NCBI GenBank assembly: GCA_966211765.1
Contig: CBIHOV010000041.1
Span: 12,742-76,741, forward strand
DNA: 64,000 nt
Source: Paraflavitalea sp966211765
GTDB taxonomy: Bacteria; Bacteroidota; Bacteroidia; Chitinophagales; Chitinophagaceae
Reading direction: 5' to 3'
Each line of letters begins with the position of its first letter. The stretch's first letter is position 1. The notes under the pieces are model-generated. The model saw nothing but the letters and a program-made list of their open reading frames with translations, was not told the origin of the DNA and ran no database searches. Of this stretch, positions 18,641 through 27,534 are shown in pieces. A program made the position numbers and the translations under genes.

Positions 18641-18682
18641 AGCTAACAGCTAACAGCTAACAGCTAACAGCTAACACCTACC
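18641..18682. repeat. Heptad repeat array, AGCTAAC x5
   Basis: Five perfect copies of AGCTAAC (18641-18675) plus one degenerate unit, ending 3 bp before the ATG of the SGNH hydrolase. The array occupies the place of a ribosome binding site. Bacteroidota rely little on Shine-Dalgarno pairing, so translation may still be efficient. Confidence 0.85.
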
Positions 18683-18685
18683 ACC

Positions 18686-19990
18686 ATGCATCATCATATA
18701 CCACTCCAATTCCACAGAACCTGGTGTGTCTGTTTTATCATCCTGTTTTTACCAGGCGCTCTGCATGCTCAAAATAAAAAAGCAAGGGTGTTGTTTATTG
18801 GCAATAGCTATACCTACGTAAACGACCTGCCAAAAATGGTGGCCGATATGGCGGCTTCGGCCGGCGATACGCTGCAATACGATGTGAGTGTGGCGGGTGG
18901 CGTTTCTTTTTACAACCATATTGATCCACGCATAACAACCTTACATACATTGAAAAAGCTGCGGGCCGGGGGATGGGACTATGTAGTGTTGCAGGAACAG
19001 AGCACAGGGTTTTCGCTGGAATCATTTCGATATTATGGTGGCACATTTACTGACGCAAGACGGATGATCGACACCGTAAAGCGATATAACCCCTGTGCGG
19101 AGATCATTTTTTACATGACCTGGGGCAGGAAGAATGGATTGCCTAATAGTTGCAATTATCCCCCCTGGCCCTATCAATGTACTTACCTGGCTATGGATAG
19201 CGTGATACGCGCTCGTACCATAGAACTGGCTTTTTTTACGAAAACTACCATATCCCCGGTATCAGCCGTATGGCGCTACATGAGGAACAACTATCCTGCA
19301 ATAGAGCTCTATGATCCCGACGAGAGCCATCCGGCTCCGGCGGGTTCTTATGCAGGCGCCTGCAGCTTTTACACTGCTATCTTTAAAAAAAACGCTGAAG
19401 TTATCCGCTATAATTTTTCTCTTCCGGTACAAGTTGCTGCCAACATCAGAGCAGTCGCTGCTAAAGTTGTATACGACAGCCTGAAATTTTGGCGTATCGG
19501 AAAAAATGAAACGATTGCCGGTTTTGAACATCATGCGCAGGGCATGCAGGTTACCAGCTTTACCAACAGATCCGTCAATGCCAGTCAATACAAATGGGAT
19601 TTTGGGGACGGGCAAAATTCAACAGCAGTCAGCCCTGCCCATACCTGGCTGGTACCGGGCATCTATACAGTACGCTTGATAGCCACCGGCACATCCTGCA
19701 GCGATACGGCTTATGCCCGCGTCAGCACAACGAATGACCCGCAGGAAGGGATGTTTGCCATTGGCCCCAACCCGGTCAGAGATAAACTTTACATAACGTC
19801 CAATCTGTTTGAACAGGACTCCTATCGCTTACTACTACTAAATAGCAGGGGGCAGCCCGTACTCCAACAACGGGCCTCTCCTGCAGTGACCCAATCCATC
19901 AACCTGACAGGATTGGCGAGTGGTATGTATACCCTGAGCATCTGTACAACGAAGCGGATATATCGTAAAAAAATTATTGTACTCCCATGA
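18686..19990 (+). CDS. Secreted SGNH hydrolase with PKD domain and T9SS sorting tail
   Basis: 434 residues. A signal peptide (to about residue 28) is followed by an SGNH/GDSL-type hydrolase domain with block I VLFIGNSYTY (catalytic Ser), DYVVLQEQS and the catalytic D-x-x-H in DESHPAPAGSY. A PKD-like domain follows (YKWDFGDGQNS, PGIYTVRLIATG), then a C-terminal type IX secretion sorting domain (IGPNPVRDKLYI, GLASGMYTLSI, KRIYRKKIIV). The protein should cross the outer membrane by T9SS and act on an ester (deacetylase/esterase type) at the surface. Its stop overlaps the start of a paralogue (ATGA), so the two are translationally coupled. Confidence 0.88.
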   Translation: MHHHIPLQFHRTWCVCFIILFLPGALHAQNKKARVLFIGNSYTYVNDLPKMVADMAASAGDTLQYDVSVAGGVSFYNHIDPRITTLHTLKKLRAGGWDYVVLQEQSTGFSLESFRYYGGTFTDARRMIDTVKRYNPCAEIIFYMTWGRKNGLPNSCNYPPWPYQCTYLAMDSVIRARTIELAFFTKTTISPVSAVWRYMRNNYPAIELYDPDESHPAPAGSYAGACSFYTAIFKKNAEVIRYNFSLPVQVAANIRAVAAKVVYDSLKFWRIGKNETIAGFEHHAQGMQVTSFTNRSVNASQYKWDFGDGQNSTAVSPAHTWLVPGIYTVRLIATGTSCSDTAYARVSTTNDPQEGMFAIGPNPVRDKLYITSNLFEQDSYRLLLLNSRGQPVLQQRASPAVTQSINLTGLASGMYTLSICTTKRIYRKKIIVLP

Positions 19991-21303
19991 GCCAATACTT
20001 ACTTAATAATGCTTGCAGGGCCTTGCTGGTTTATTTTGCTTTATTCCATACAGCAGGCAACATACATGCGCAAAATAAAAAAGCAAGGGTACTGTTTATT
20101 GGAGACAGCTATACCTATACCAACGGCCTGCCGAAAATGGTGGCCGATATGGCGGCATCAACCGGTGATACCCTGGAGTACGATATGAGTGCACAAACTG
20201 GAGTAAATTTCTTTGAGCATATTGACACGCGCATAACAACATTACACTCTTTAAAAAAGCTACGGGCCGGCGGATGGGATTATGTAGTGTTGCAGGAAGG
20301 GAGCATGGCTTCCGCTGCTGTGCAAGATCCCAATTTCTCTGGTTATTACACTTACTCCTTTGGACCTGCGAAAATGCTGGTTGACTCAGTGAGGCGCTAT
20401 AATCCCTGTGCCAGGATTATTTTTTACATGACCTGGGGTAGGAAGAATGGGGCGACAGAGGCTTGCAGGAATTATCCACCCTGGCCCTATTTCTGTACTT
20501 ATCATGCCATGGATAGCTTGATCCGAACTCGTTATATAGAGCTGGCAGATTTTAATAAAACGGCCGTATCACCCGTGGGAGCCGTATGGCGGTATATTAG
20601 GAACAGTTATCCAGGCATAGAATTGTATAGACCCAATGATAGCGATCCCACCCTCGCAGGCTCTTATGCAGGCGCCTGCAGCATGTATGCCGCTATCTTC
20701 AAAAAGCCTGTTGAAGGCATCCCATTTAATGCTTCCCTGCCCGCAGATATTGCTGCCAACATTAGAGCCGCTGTCACCAAATCTGTATACGACAGCCTGC
20801 AGTTCTGGCGTATTGGCAAATACGAAACGAAAGCTGCTTTTGGCCATCAGGCAAACCGCCTGCAGATCATCAGCTTTACCAACTTGTCAGTGAAAGCCAG
20901 CCAATACAAATGGAATTTTGGGGATGGGCAAAGTTCATCAGCTGTTGATCCTATGCATACCTATCAGATGCCGGGCAGCTATACGGTGCGACTGATTGCC
21001 ACCGGCAGATCTTGCAGCGACACCGCCTATGCCAGCATCAACGTGGCGGATGATCCGGATGCAGGAATGTTTGTCGTGGCGCCCAACCCGGCCATAGATA
21101 AACTGTACATCACATCCGGGCTGTTTGAACAGCGCCAATACCAGTTACAACTATTCAACAGCATGGGGCTGCTCTTACTCCGGCAACAGGCTTCCGGCGC
21201 ACCGGTTCAGTCCCTCAACGTATCTGCATTGCCCGGTGGCATGTATATATTGAGCATCAGTACTACGAAGCGCATATATCATAAAAAAATTATAATACAG
21301 TAA
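19987..21303 (+). CDS. SGNH hydrolase paralogue with lost catalytic Asp/His (probable pseudoenzyme), PKD, T9SS tail
   Basis: 438 residues, colinear with the preceding gene and clearly a tandem duplicate (shared KKARVLFIG.SYTY, LPKMVADMAAS.GDTL, RAGGWDYVVLQE, FYMTWGRKNG). The Ser of block I is kept (FIGDSYTY). The D-x-x-H catalytic motif is replaced: DESHP in the first copy corresponds to NDSDP here, so both the Asp and the His are gone. The PKD and T9SS sorting domains are intact. It starts inside the stop of its neighbour. Likely a non-catalytic binding protein or one with changed chemistry; that is inference from the missing residues. Confidence 0.85.
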   Translation: MSQYLLNNACRALLVYFALFHTAGNIHAQNKKARVLFIGDSYTYTNGLPKMVADMAASTGDTLEYDMSAQTGVNFFEHIDTRITTLHSLKKLRAGGWDYVVLQEGSMASAAVQDPNFSGYYTYSFGPAKMLVDSVRRYNPCARIIFYMTWGRKNGATEACRNYPPWPYFCTYHAMDSLIRTRYIELADFNKTAVSPVGAVWRYIRNSYPGIELYRPNDSDPTLAGSYAGACSMYAAIFKKPVEGIPFNASLPADIAANIRAAVTKSVYDSLQFWRIGKYETKAAFGHQANRLQIISFTNLSVKASQYKWNFGDGQSSSAVDPMHTYQMPGSYTVRLIATGRSCSDTAYASINVADDPDAGMFVVAPNPAIDKLYITSGLFEQRQYQLQLFNSMGLLLLRQQASGAPVQSLNVSALPGGMYILSISTTKRIYHKKIIIQ

Positions 21304-21339
21304 TATTTCTCCCTATCGAAGCACATGTCGAAGTCAACG

Positions 21340-21353
21340 ACTGCCGACTGCCG
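21340..21353. repeat. Short heptad repeat, ACTGCCG x2
   Basis: Two tandem ACTGCCG units followed by a related 7-mer, in the gap between the SGNH paralogue and the TonB receptor. A similar pair (ATTGCCG x2) lies at 24820-24833. Confidence 0.4.
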
Positions 21354-21449
21354 ATTCACAACAGTTCCCAAATTAGTAAACGGATTTCCTGATCCCTATC
21401 GCAATAACAGATGCGATCCCTCACCTTCGCGCAAATTTTAAGAACTGTT

Positions 21450-23795
21450 ATGAAGAAAATTGGGTATTTGGTATTATTAATTATTTCATTTGTATCCCCG
21501 GCAACGGCGCATGAAGCTCCTTCAGGCACGATCAAAGGACGGGTGACGACCAACGATCATCAACCAGCTGCTTTTGTTTCTATTGTAGTGATAGGTACTG
21601 GCCGCAGTGTTGTCAGCGATGAAGAAGGTTTTTTCACCCTTTCCAGGGTACCGGCAGGTGCACAGGAATTGGAAGTGTCCCTCATTGGCTATGAGACCCT
21701 TCACCAGAAAGTGGTGGTCGAAGAGAATAAGACCGTTGCTGTTGATCTTCAGATCACGATTTCCAACAGCCAGCTGCAGGAAGTGACAGTTACCAACTCC
21801 AAAAGCAAATTTGTTTTCAAGTCCAGCGAATTTGTTGCCCGTATGCCCCTGCGCAACCTCGAAAATCCCCAGGTTTACAATGTTGTGGGACGCGCCCTGA
21901 TGTTGGAACAGGTGGTCATTGAACGTACAGATCTCTACCGTAATATTCCGGGTGCTGTACCCAATTTTTCAGCCGGAGGCTCCATGGGTTTAAGCATGCG
22001 CGGGTTTTCCACCACCATCGGGATGCGTAATGGCATGGCAACAAGCGCCATCGTTCCCCTCAATCCCATCATTCTCGAAAGGGTGGAATCTATCAAAGGC
22101 CCATCCGGTACTTTGTTTGGCAGCAACCGTAATGTGACATTCGGAGGCGTTTACAATTATGTCACCAAACGTCCCTATGAAAAATTCGGCGGTGAGATCA
22201 GTTTTGCGGCAGGTAGTTATGAATTCGGCCGCGTAACAGCCGATATCAATACCCCCATCAACAAGGAAAAGACCATGCTGGTCCGCCTCAATGCAGCCGC
22301 TCAATCCGAAGGCAGTTTCCAGGATCAGGGATTCAATAAGAACTATACCATCGCCCCTACCTTTTCGTACCAGGTCACCGACCGGTTGAAGTTCATCCTC
22401 GATATGGAAGCAACACGTGGTAATTACACCGTCGTGTCATTCGCATTGGGAAATCTTGCCAATATCAGCGCCCGTAACTTCAAAGACCTTCCTTTGGATT
22501 ACAACAAGGCCTATATCAATAACAGCCTGGATGTAAACAACGGCATCAACAATATCCAGGCCCAAATTGAATACAAGATATCCGATCAATGGAAGTCGCA
22601 GACCAATTACCTCTATTCTGTGGGGTTTTATAAAAACCTGTACTGGACCGCATTGAGCATGATCAATGATTCCACCTATGCAAGGGTGGTGAGAAACCAA
22701 ACGCCCGAAACCTTTGGAAATATAGAAGTACAGCAGAACTTTATTGGTGATTTCAGAATAGGCGGCGTGCGCAATCGCCTCGTTGCCGGTATTGATTACA
22801 ATTATAACTACAATGAACTTTACCGGGCCACCGTCAATTTTGATACCATCAATATTCGCCGCCCGCTCAGGGATATTAGTTTGCCGGCATTGGAGGCCGC
22901 TTCAGCGCAACGTGGCTTTGCTACTACCACTACCGTTTCAAAAAATGCCAGTATCTATGCTTCTGATGTGGTGAATATTACCACCGAATTAATGGCCATG
23001 CTAAGTGTGCGCATTGACCGGTTTTCTACAAAAGGAACCCTCAATCCATCCACCGGTGTATATACCGGCGCCTACGAGCAAACTTCTGTGTCGCCAAAGT
23101 TTGGACTGGTATACCAGCTGATACGGAACAAGCTTTCAATATTTGGCAACTATATGAATGGATTTGTGAACCTTGCTCCTGTTACACAACCCGACAATAC
23201 CATTCTGGTACTGAAACCCCAATATGGCAATCAATACGAAGGGGGTGTTAAATTCGATCTCTTCAATACACAGTTGAATGGCAGCATCAGTATCTACCAT
23301 ATCGACGTGACCAATTCTACGAGGACCGAACAGGTCAATGGCCGGAATTTTACTTTCCAGGATGGTACCCAGCGCAGCAGGGGCATAGAAGCCGAGGTGA
23401 TTGCCAGTCCATTAAAAGGGATGAGCATTATTGCAGGATATGGCTATAATGAAAATGAATATACCAAAGCCATACCTTCATTGAAAGATAAAAATGTAAC
23501 CTTCAGCCCCAACCATATCGGCAATATCTGGGTAAGCTATAACGTGCCGGCAGGAAAAGTAAAAGGCCTGGGTGTGGGTGCTGGTGCCAACTATGTTGGT
23601 GCATCATGGTTTGATGCAGCTAACTCCTTTAAAGTTCCGGAGTATACTTTGCTGAGCGGAACTCTTTTTTATGATGCGCCGAAATTCAGGATATCACTGA
23701 AAGCCAATAACCTGTCCAACGAACGATATTGGAATAACAACGGCACTCCACAAAAACCATCCAATTTTGTGACGAGTGTTTCGTTCAAACTCTAG
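21450..23795 (+). CDS. TonB-dependent siderophore-type receptor
   Basis: 781 residues from the chosen start, which begins a typical signal peptide (MKKIGYLVLLIISFVSPATAH). Next come a carboxypeptidase-regulatory-like domain (IKGRVTTNDHQPAAFVSIVV, about residues 25-105), the plug (MLEQVVIERTDLYRNIPGAVPNF, LSMRGFSTTIGMRNGM, ERVESIKGPSGTLFG) and a beta-barrel ending in SNFVTSVSFKL with terminal hydrophobic residues. The plug style matches FhuA/FhuE-like receptors rather than SusC, and no SusD partner follows. Substrate probably a ferric chelate; not provable here. A promoter-like ACCTTCGCG lies about 25 bp upstream. The earlier in-frame ATG at 21411 is disfavoured. Confidence 0.9.
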   Translation: MKKIGYLVLLIISFVSPATAHEAPSGTIKGRVTTNDHQPAAFVSIVVIGTGRSVVSDEEGFFTLSRVPAGAQELEVSLIGYETLHQKVVVEENKTVAVDLQITISNSQLQEVTVTNSKSKFVFKSSEFVARMPLRNLENPQVYNVVGRALMLEQVVIERTDLYRNIPGAVPNFSAGGSMGLSMRGFSTTIGMRNGMATSAIVPLNPIILERVESIKGPSGTLFGSNRNVTFGGVYNYVTKRPYEKFGGEISFAAGSYEFGRVTADINTPINKEKTMLVRLNAAAQSEGSFQDQGFNKNYTIAPTFSYQVTDRLKFILDMEATRGNYTVVSFALGNLANISARNFKDLPLDYNKAYINNSLDVNNGINNIQAQIEYKISDQWKSQTNYLYSVGFYKNLYWTALSMINDSTYARVVRNQTPETFGNIEVQQNFIGDFRIGGVRNRLVAGIDYNYNYNELYRATVNFDTINIRRPLRDISLPALEAASAQRGFATTTTVSKNASIYASDVVNITTELMAMLSVRIDRFSTKGTLNPSTGVYTGAYEQTSVSPKFGLVYQLIRNKLSIFGNYMNGFVNLAPVTQPDNTILVLKPQYGNQYEGGVKFDLFNTQLNGSISIYHIDVTNSTRTEQVNGRNFTFQDGTQRSRGIEAEVIASPLKGMSIIAGYGYNENEYTKAIPSLKDKNVTFSPNHIGNIWVSYNVPAGKVKGLGVGAGANYVGASWFDAANSFKVPEYTLLSGTLFYDAPKFRISLKANNLSNERYWNNNGTPQKPSNFVTSVSFKL

Positions 23796-23805
23796 TCCTG
23801 CTACC

Positions 23806-23834
23806 GGCCCGGGTTGATGCCCGGGCCTTTTTTT
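23806..23834 (+). terminator. Intrinsic terminator of the TonB receptor gene
   Basis: An 8-bp perfect stem GGCCCGGG/CCCGGGCC with a 6-nt loop is followed by seven T, 10 bp after the receptor stop codon. Confidence 0.9.
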
Positions 23835-23936
23835 ACGGTTTCCAGATTGCTGCCCATCATCCCTGCGACCCAGGATCCGGACAATTCCCATAGCTTATTA
23901 TCTTTTGCTTCGCTCAATGCCTTCTTTGACTTTCTT

Positions 23937-23978
23937 CGCTAACAGCTAAAACCTGATACCTGATACCTGATACCTAAG
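23937..23978. repeat. Mixed heptad array (AGCTAAN x2 then ACCTGAT x3)
   Basis: Six 7-mers in uninterrupted phase: cgctaac, agctaaa, acctgat three times, acctaag. The core changes from the GCTAA type to the ACCTGAT type without a phase break. It lies directly upstream of the promoter of the HAD gene. Confidence 0.75.
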
Positions 23979-23985
23979 CAAGTAG

Positions 23986-23993
23986 TATTTTTG
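23986..23993 (+). promoter_or_regulatory. Promoter -7 element for the HAD-family gene
   Basis: TATTTTTG matches TAnnTTTG exactly, 34 bp before the ATG at 24028. The expected -33 position falls inside the heptad repeat array. Confidence 0.5.
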
Positions 23994-24027
23994 CCATTGA
24001 TCAGCTTAAAACCCCAAATTCTACTTC

Positions 24028-24705
24028 ATGATCCGAATGGCAGTTTTTGATATGGCAGGAACCACCGTTAATGAAAACAACCTCGTGTATAAGACCGTAC
24101 GCAAAGCCATCAATGAAAAGGGTTATGATTTTACCCTCGAAGAAGTATTGGCAGAAGGAGCAGGGAAAGAAAAACTACAGGCCATCAAAACGGTACTGGC
24201 CTTGAAGAATATACACGACGAAAAGCTGGCGGTTGAGATCTTTAAACGCTTCATGGTATTGTTGGAGGAAGGCTATAATACAGAGCCTGTCACAGAACAG
24301 GAAAATGCAACCAGGCTATTCCATGCACTCAGGCAAAAAGGAGTTTTGGTAGTAATGAATACCGGCTACGACAGGAATACGGCAGAAACACTCATTAAGA
24401 AGATCGGTTGGCAGGAAGGTATTGATTACGATGGATTGGTAACTGCCTCGGATGTGAAAGCAAACAGGCCCAACCCCGATATGATATTGCTGGCAATGCA
24501 GCAACACGGAATCACCGATGCGCAGCAGGTACTAAAAGTAGGCGATTCCATCATCGATATTGAAGAAGGCCGCAATGCCGGCTGCCGCTTCAGCATCGGT
24601 ATTACCACAGGCGCCCATACCTTCGGTCAATTACAAACCGCCAATCCCGATTATATTCTTAACAACCTGGAAGAACTCTTACCCGTAATTGACGCCGCCA
24701 ATTGA
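24028..24705 (+). CDS. Phosphonatase-like HAD-family hydrolase
   Basis: 225 residues. HAD motif I is FDMAGTTVNE (DxAGT, as in phosphonoacetaldehyde hydrolase rather than the common DxDGT). Motif II lies in VVMNTGYDRNTAE, and motif III/IV in KANRPNPDMILLAM and LKVGDSIIDIEEGRNAG. This is the PhnX-like 'phosphonatase-like hydrolase' subgroup. The Schiff-base Lys that defines true PhnX cannot be assigned confidently, and no 2-aminoethylphosphonate transaminase lies nearby. A phosphatase for a small organic phosphate is equally possible. Single-gene unit with its own promoter. Confidence 0.87.
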   Translation: MIRMAVFDMAGTTVNENNLVYKTVRKAINEKGYDFTLEEVLAEGAGKEKLQAIKTVLALKNIHDEKLAVEIFKRFMVLLEEGYNTEPVTEQENATRLFHALRQKGVLVVMNTGYDRNTAETLIKKIGWQEGIDYDGLVTASDVKANRPNPDMILLAMQQHGITDAQQVLKVGDSIIDIEEGRNAGCRFSIGITTGAHTFGQLQTANPDYILNNLEELLPVIDAAN

Positions 24706-24835
24706 ATATAAGGCAGTCTGTCGAAGAGGTATTCTTGCCCCTTTAGAGCTTGTCCCGCAGTAGGCGGGAGGCAATCCTCTACATTGTTGTGATTTAAGGG
24801 AGTTTGTCGAAGCAAATTCATTGCCGATTGCCGGC

Positions 24836-27496
24836 TCACTCTTTCGCAGTCAGTGTTGTTTTCAATCGTATATCCCTTGAAGAAGCGCCGATCATGATCC
24901 TGAAATCCCCCGGTTCTACCACCGTTTTCATTTCCAGGTTCAGCATTTGCAGCATGCCGGGTGTAATCGCAAATACCACTTCACGGCTTTCACCGGGCTG
25001 TAGTGTGATACGCTGAAAGCCTTTCAGTTCCATCACCGGCCGGGCTACCGAAGCCAGCAGGTCTCGTGTATACAATTGTACCACTTCTGCACCGGCCCTG
25101 CTGCCCGTATTTTTAATGGTGCAACGCACCGCTGTCGAGCCAGAAGGAGTTATTACTTGATTATCCAGTTGCAGGTTGCTGTATTCAAATTGCGTATAGC
25201 TCAATCCAAAGCCAAAGGGAAAAAGCGGCAGGCCGCTCAGGTTGTGGTAATCATCACCCCGGCCGGTAGGCTTGTGGTTGTATACCAACGGCAGTTGTGC
25301 TTCATGTACCGGAAAAGTGATGGGCAACCGGCCAGCCGGGTTATAGTCTCCGAACAATACATCTGCCACCGCATGGCCACCTTCCTCACCTGGATACCAG
25401 ACATCCACAATGCCCGCTACCTTGTTGATCCAGCTGCTCATGGTTATGGCGCTGCCGCCAACCAATACCACCACCACCCGTTTGCCGGTGGCTGCTACCG
25501 CGTTGATCAACGCTTCCTGGTGGCCCGGCAGGCCCAGCAATGCACGGTCCTGGAATTCTCCTTCATGAATACCCACAGCGATGACGGCTACATCAGCTTT
25601 CTGTGCAATGGCCACCGCCTCCTGTATTTTTTTAGCCTGATAATTTACCACCCCTGCATTCCATACCAGTTTGAGATGGGCATTGCCCACGGGTTCAAAA
25701 AACTCTATCCGGATGCTATAAGACTTCCCTTTTTCAAAGAATACATTACCCGTCATCGTCTGGTATGTTTGCTTTTGCCAGTTGTCCACCACCAGTTTAT
25801 TGTTCACATACAACCGGTATCCGTCATTGCCTTCCAGACCGATCCGGAACTGGCCCGTTTGCGGGCTTTGAATATTGCCTGTCCACCGGGCCGAATAAAA
25901 ATCAAGGTTCACCGATGGGGCAGGGGAGAACAAGGTCCAGTGAAAGTTGATATCCTTATCAGTTCTGGTAAGCACCGGTGCGCCACTCAGCGTGAGGTTG
26001 TTGAAGTATTCTCCCTTCAAGCCTTCCTGCTTATTGCCATGTTGCAGATATTGTGAAGGCACTACTACATAGTCAGTGCTGTTGATACCGGCGCCCGGGG
26101 CATACAAGATTTTCACCTTACTGCCGGCCCTTTGTCGCATGCCTTCCAGCATATTTACTTTGCCATTACCCGGTCCACTATAGCCGCCCAGCCGGGCAGC
26201 CGTGGCTTCTTCACCGATCAGGGCAATCGTCTTCACGCCAGGCGAGAGCGGCAACACTTGCTTTTCATTTTTTAATAGGACGATCGATTCCTGCGCGGCT
26301 TTCCGGGCCAGTGCTTTGTGTGCCGCAGCATTGAGCGCAGCAGCTCCATCCGTTCGCACATAGGGATGTTCAAAAAGCCCCAGTTCAAACTTGGCCCTTA
26401 ATACCCTGGCAACTGCTTCATTCAACCGCGCACTATCTACACGGCCATCCAGGAAGGAAGGGATGAATAAAGGGTGATGATCATAACTCGTTTGAAAGAT
26501 CACATCCAGTCCGTTGTTGATCGCATGGCGTCCCGCATCTGCATAGTCAGTAGCCGTATAGTGCAATACCAGTTCACCGCCTACTGCATTGGCATCTGAT
26601 ATCACAAAACCTTTGAAACCCCAGGCTTTCTTCAACTTCTGTTGCAACAACCAGCTGTTGGCCGAGCAGGCAACACCATCCAGCGAATTGTAGGCAGTCA
26701 TCACCGAACGGGACCCACCTCTTTCAATGCAGGCCCTGAAAGGTGGCAGGTAAATTTCTTCCAGCAACCGTTCATTATAATGTATAGGATAACTGTCGCG
26801 TCCACCATCGCCCACATTGGCCACAAAATGCTTAGGCGTGGTGATGATACCTGTTTCCTCAAAGGAGCGTACAAAAGCAACGCCCATTTCTGATACCAGG
26901 AATGGATCTTCGCCATAGGTCTCCTCTGTACGGCCCCAGCGCACATCACTGGCGATATTGACTACCGGTGTTAATATTTGGCGGATGCCACGCACCCGTG
27001 TTTCTGCAGCGATAGCTGTTGATACCTGTCGCATCAGCGCGGTATCCCAGGAGGCGGCCAGTCCGATGGCCTGGGGAAAAGCAGTAGCGCCATCACGCAC
27101 CAAACCATGCAAGGCTTCATCAAAAGCGATGATGGGAATGCCTAGCCGGCTGCTGTCCACAAAGTAGCGTTGTATCCTGTTTATTTTCGTAGCCAGTGTC
27201 AGCGCATTTTCCGTGGTCTTGTATTGCAGCAGCTGACCGCCTGCATCGCCCTGCGCCGCCGCACTCACCTGGAAGCCGAAGATGCCATGACGGTATTGTT
27301 GCGGACTGGCCTTGTCCAGGTCGCCGGGTATCATAAACAATTGCCAGAATTTCTCTTCTGTAGTCATCCTGCCCAGCAGGTCTTTCACCCGCGCTTCTAC
27401 AGGCAGGCCTGGATCTTTGTAAGGCGGCGCCACCTGTGCATGGGTGGTCAATGCGATCATGAGCACCAGCAGGTGCAGTACATTCTTTTTCAGCAT
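24836..27496 (-). CDS. Glycoside hydrolase family 3 enzyme with PA14 domain
   Basis: 886 residues from Met at 27496, which begins signal peptide MLKKNVLHLLVLMIALTTHA. The GH3 N-terminal barrel shows PIIAFDEALHGL, WGRTEETYGEDPFL, PKHFVANVGDGGRD and the nucleophile Asp (about residue 301) in GFVISDANAVG. The GH3 C-terminal domain is interrupted by a PA14 domain (about 485-630: GLKGEYFNN, IGLEGNDGYRLYVNNKLVVDNW), and a fibronectin-III-like domain closes the protein. PA14-containing GH3 enzymes are beta-glucosidases/xylosidases that trim oligosaccharide ends in the periplasm. Exact specificity is open. It lies 38 bp downstream of the barrel protein gene on the same strand, probably an operon. Confidence 0.93.
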   Translation of the reverse strand: MLKKNVLHLLVLMIALTTHAQVAPPYKDPGLPVEARVKDLLGRMTTEEKFWQLFMIPGDLDKASPQQYRHGIFGFQVSAAAQGDAGGQLLQYKTTENALTLATKINRIQRYFVDSSRLGIPIIAFDEALHGLVRDGATAFPQAIGLAASWDTALMRQVSTAIAAETRVRGIRQILTPVVNIASDVRWGRTEETYGEDPFLVSEMGVAFVRSFEETGIITTPKHFVANVGDGGRDSYPIHYNERLLEEIYLPPFRACIERGGSRSVMTAYNSLDGVACSANSWLLQQKLKKAWGFKGFVISDANAVGGELVLHYTATDYADAGRHAINNGLDVIFQTSYDHHPLFIPSFLDGRVDSARLNEAVARVLRAKFELGLFEHPYVRTDGAAALNAAAHKALARKAAQESIVLLKNEKQVLPLSPGVKTIALIGEEATAARLGGYSGPGNGKVNMLEGMRQRAGSKVKILYAPGAGINSTDYVVVPSQYLQHGNKQEGLKGEYFNNLTLSGAPVLTRTDKDINFHWTLFSPAPSVNLDFYSARWTGNIQSPQTGQFRIGLEGNDGYRLYVNNKLVVDNWQKQTYQTMTGNVFFEKGKSYSIRIEFFEPVGNAHLKLVWNAGVVNYQAKKIQEAVAIAQKADVAVIAVGIHEGEFQDRALLGLPGHQEALINAVAATGKRVVVVLVGGSAITMSSWINKVAGIVDVWYPGEEGGHAVADVLFGDYNPAGRLPITFPVHEAQLPLVYNHKPTGRGDDYHNLSGLPLFPFGFGLSYTQFEYSNLQLDNQVITPSGSTAVRCTIKNTGSRAGAEVVQLYTRDLLASVARPVMELKGFQRITLQPGESREVVFAITPGMLQMLNLEMKTVVEPGDFRIMIGASSRDIRLKTTLTAKE

Positions 27497-27534
27497 AGCA
27501 CCGTAAATATAAGTCGCTTCCCCGATTGCGTAGA

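Noticed and set aside
18641..18682. CRISPR array
   Set aside because: The repeats are 7 bp long with no unique spacers, and no cas gene is present.
25076..26056. 326-codon plus-strand frame opposite the GH3 gene
   Set aside because: Antisense to conserved GH3/PA14 coding sequence and without recognisable motifs or signal peptide.
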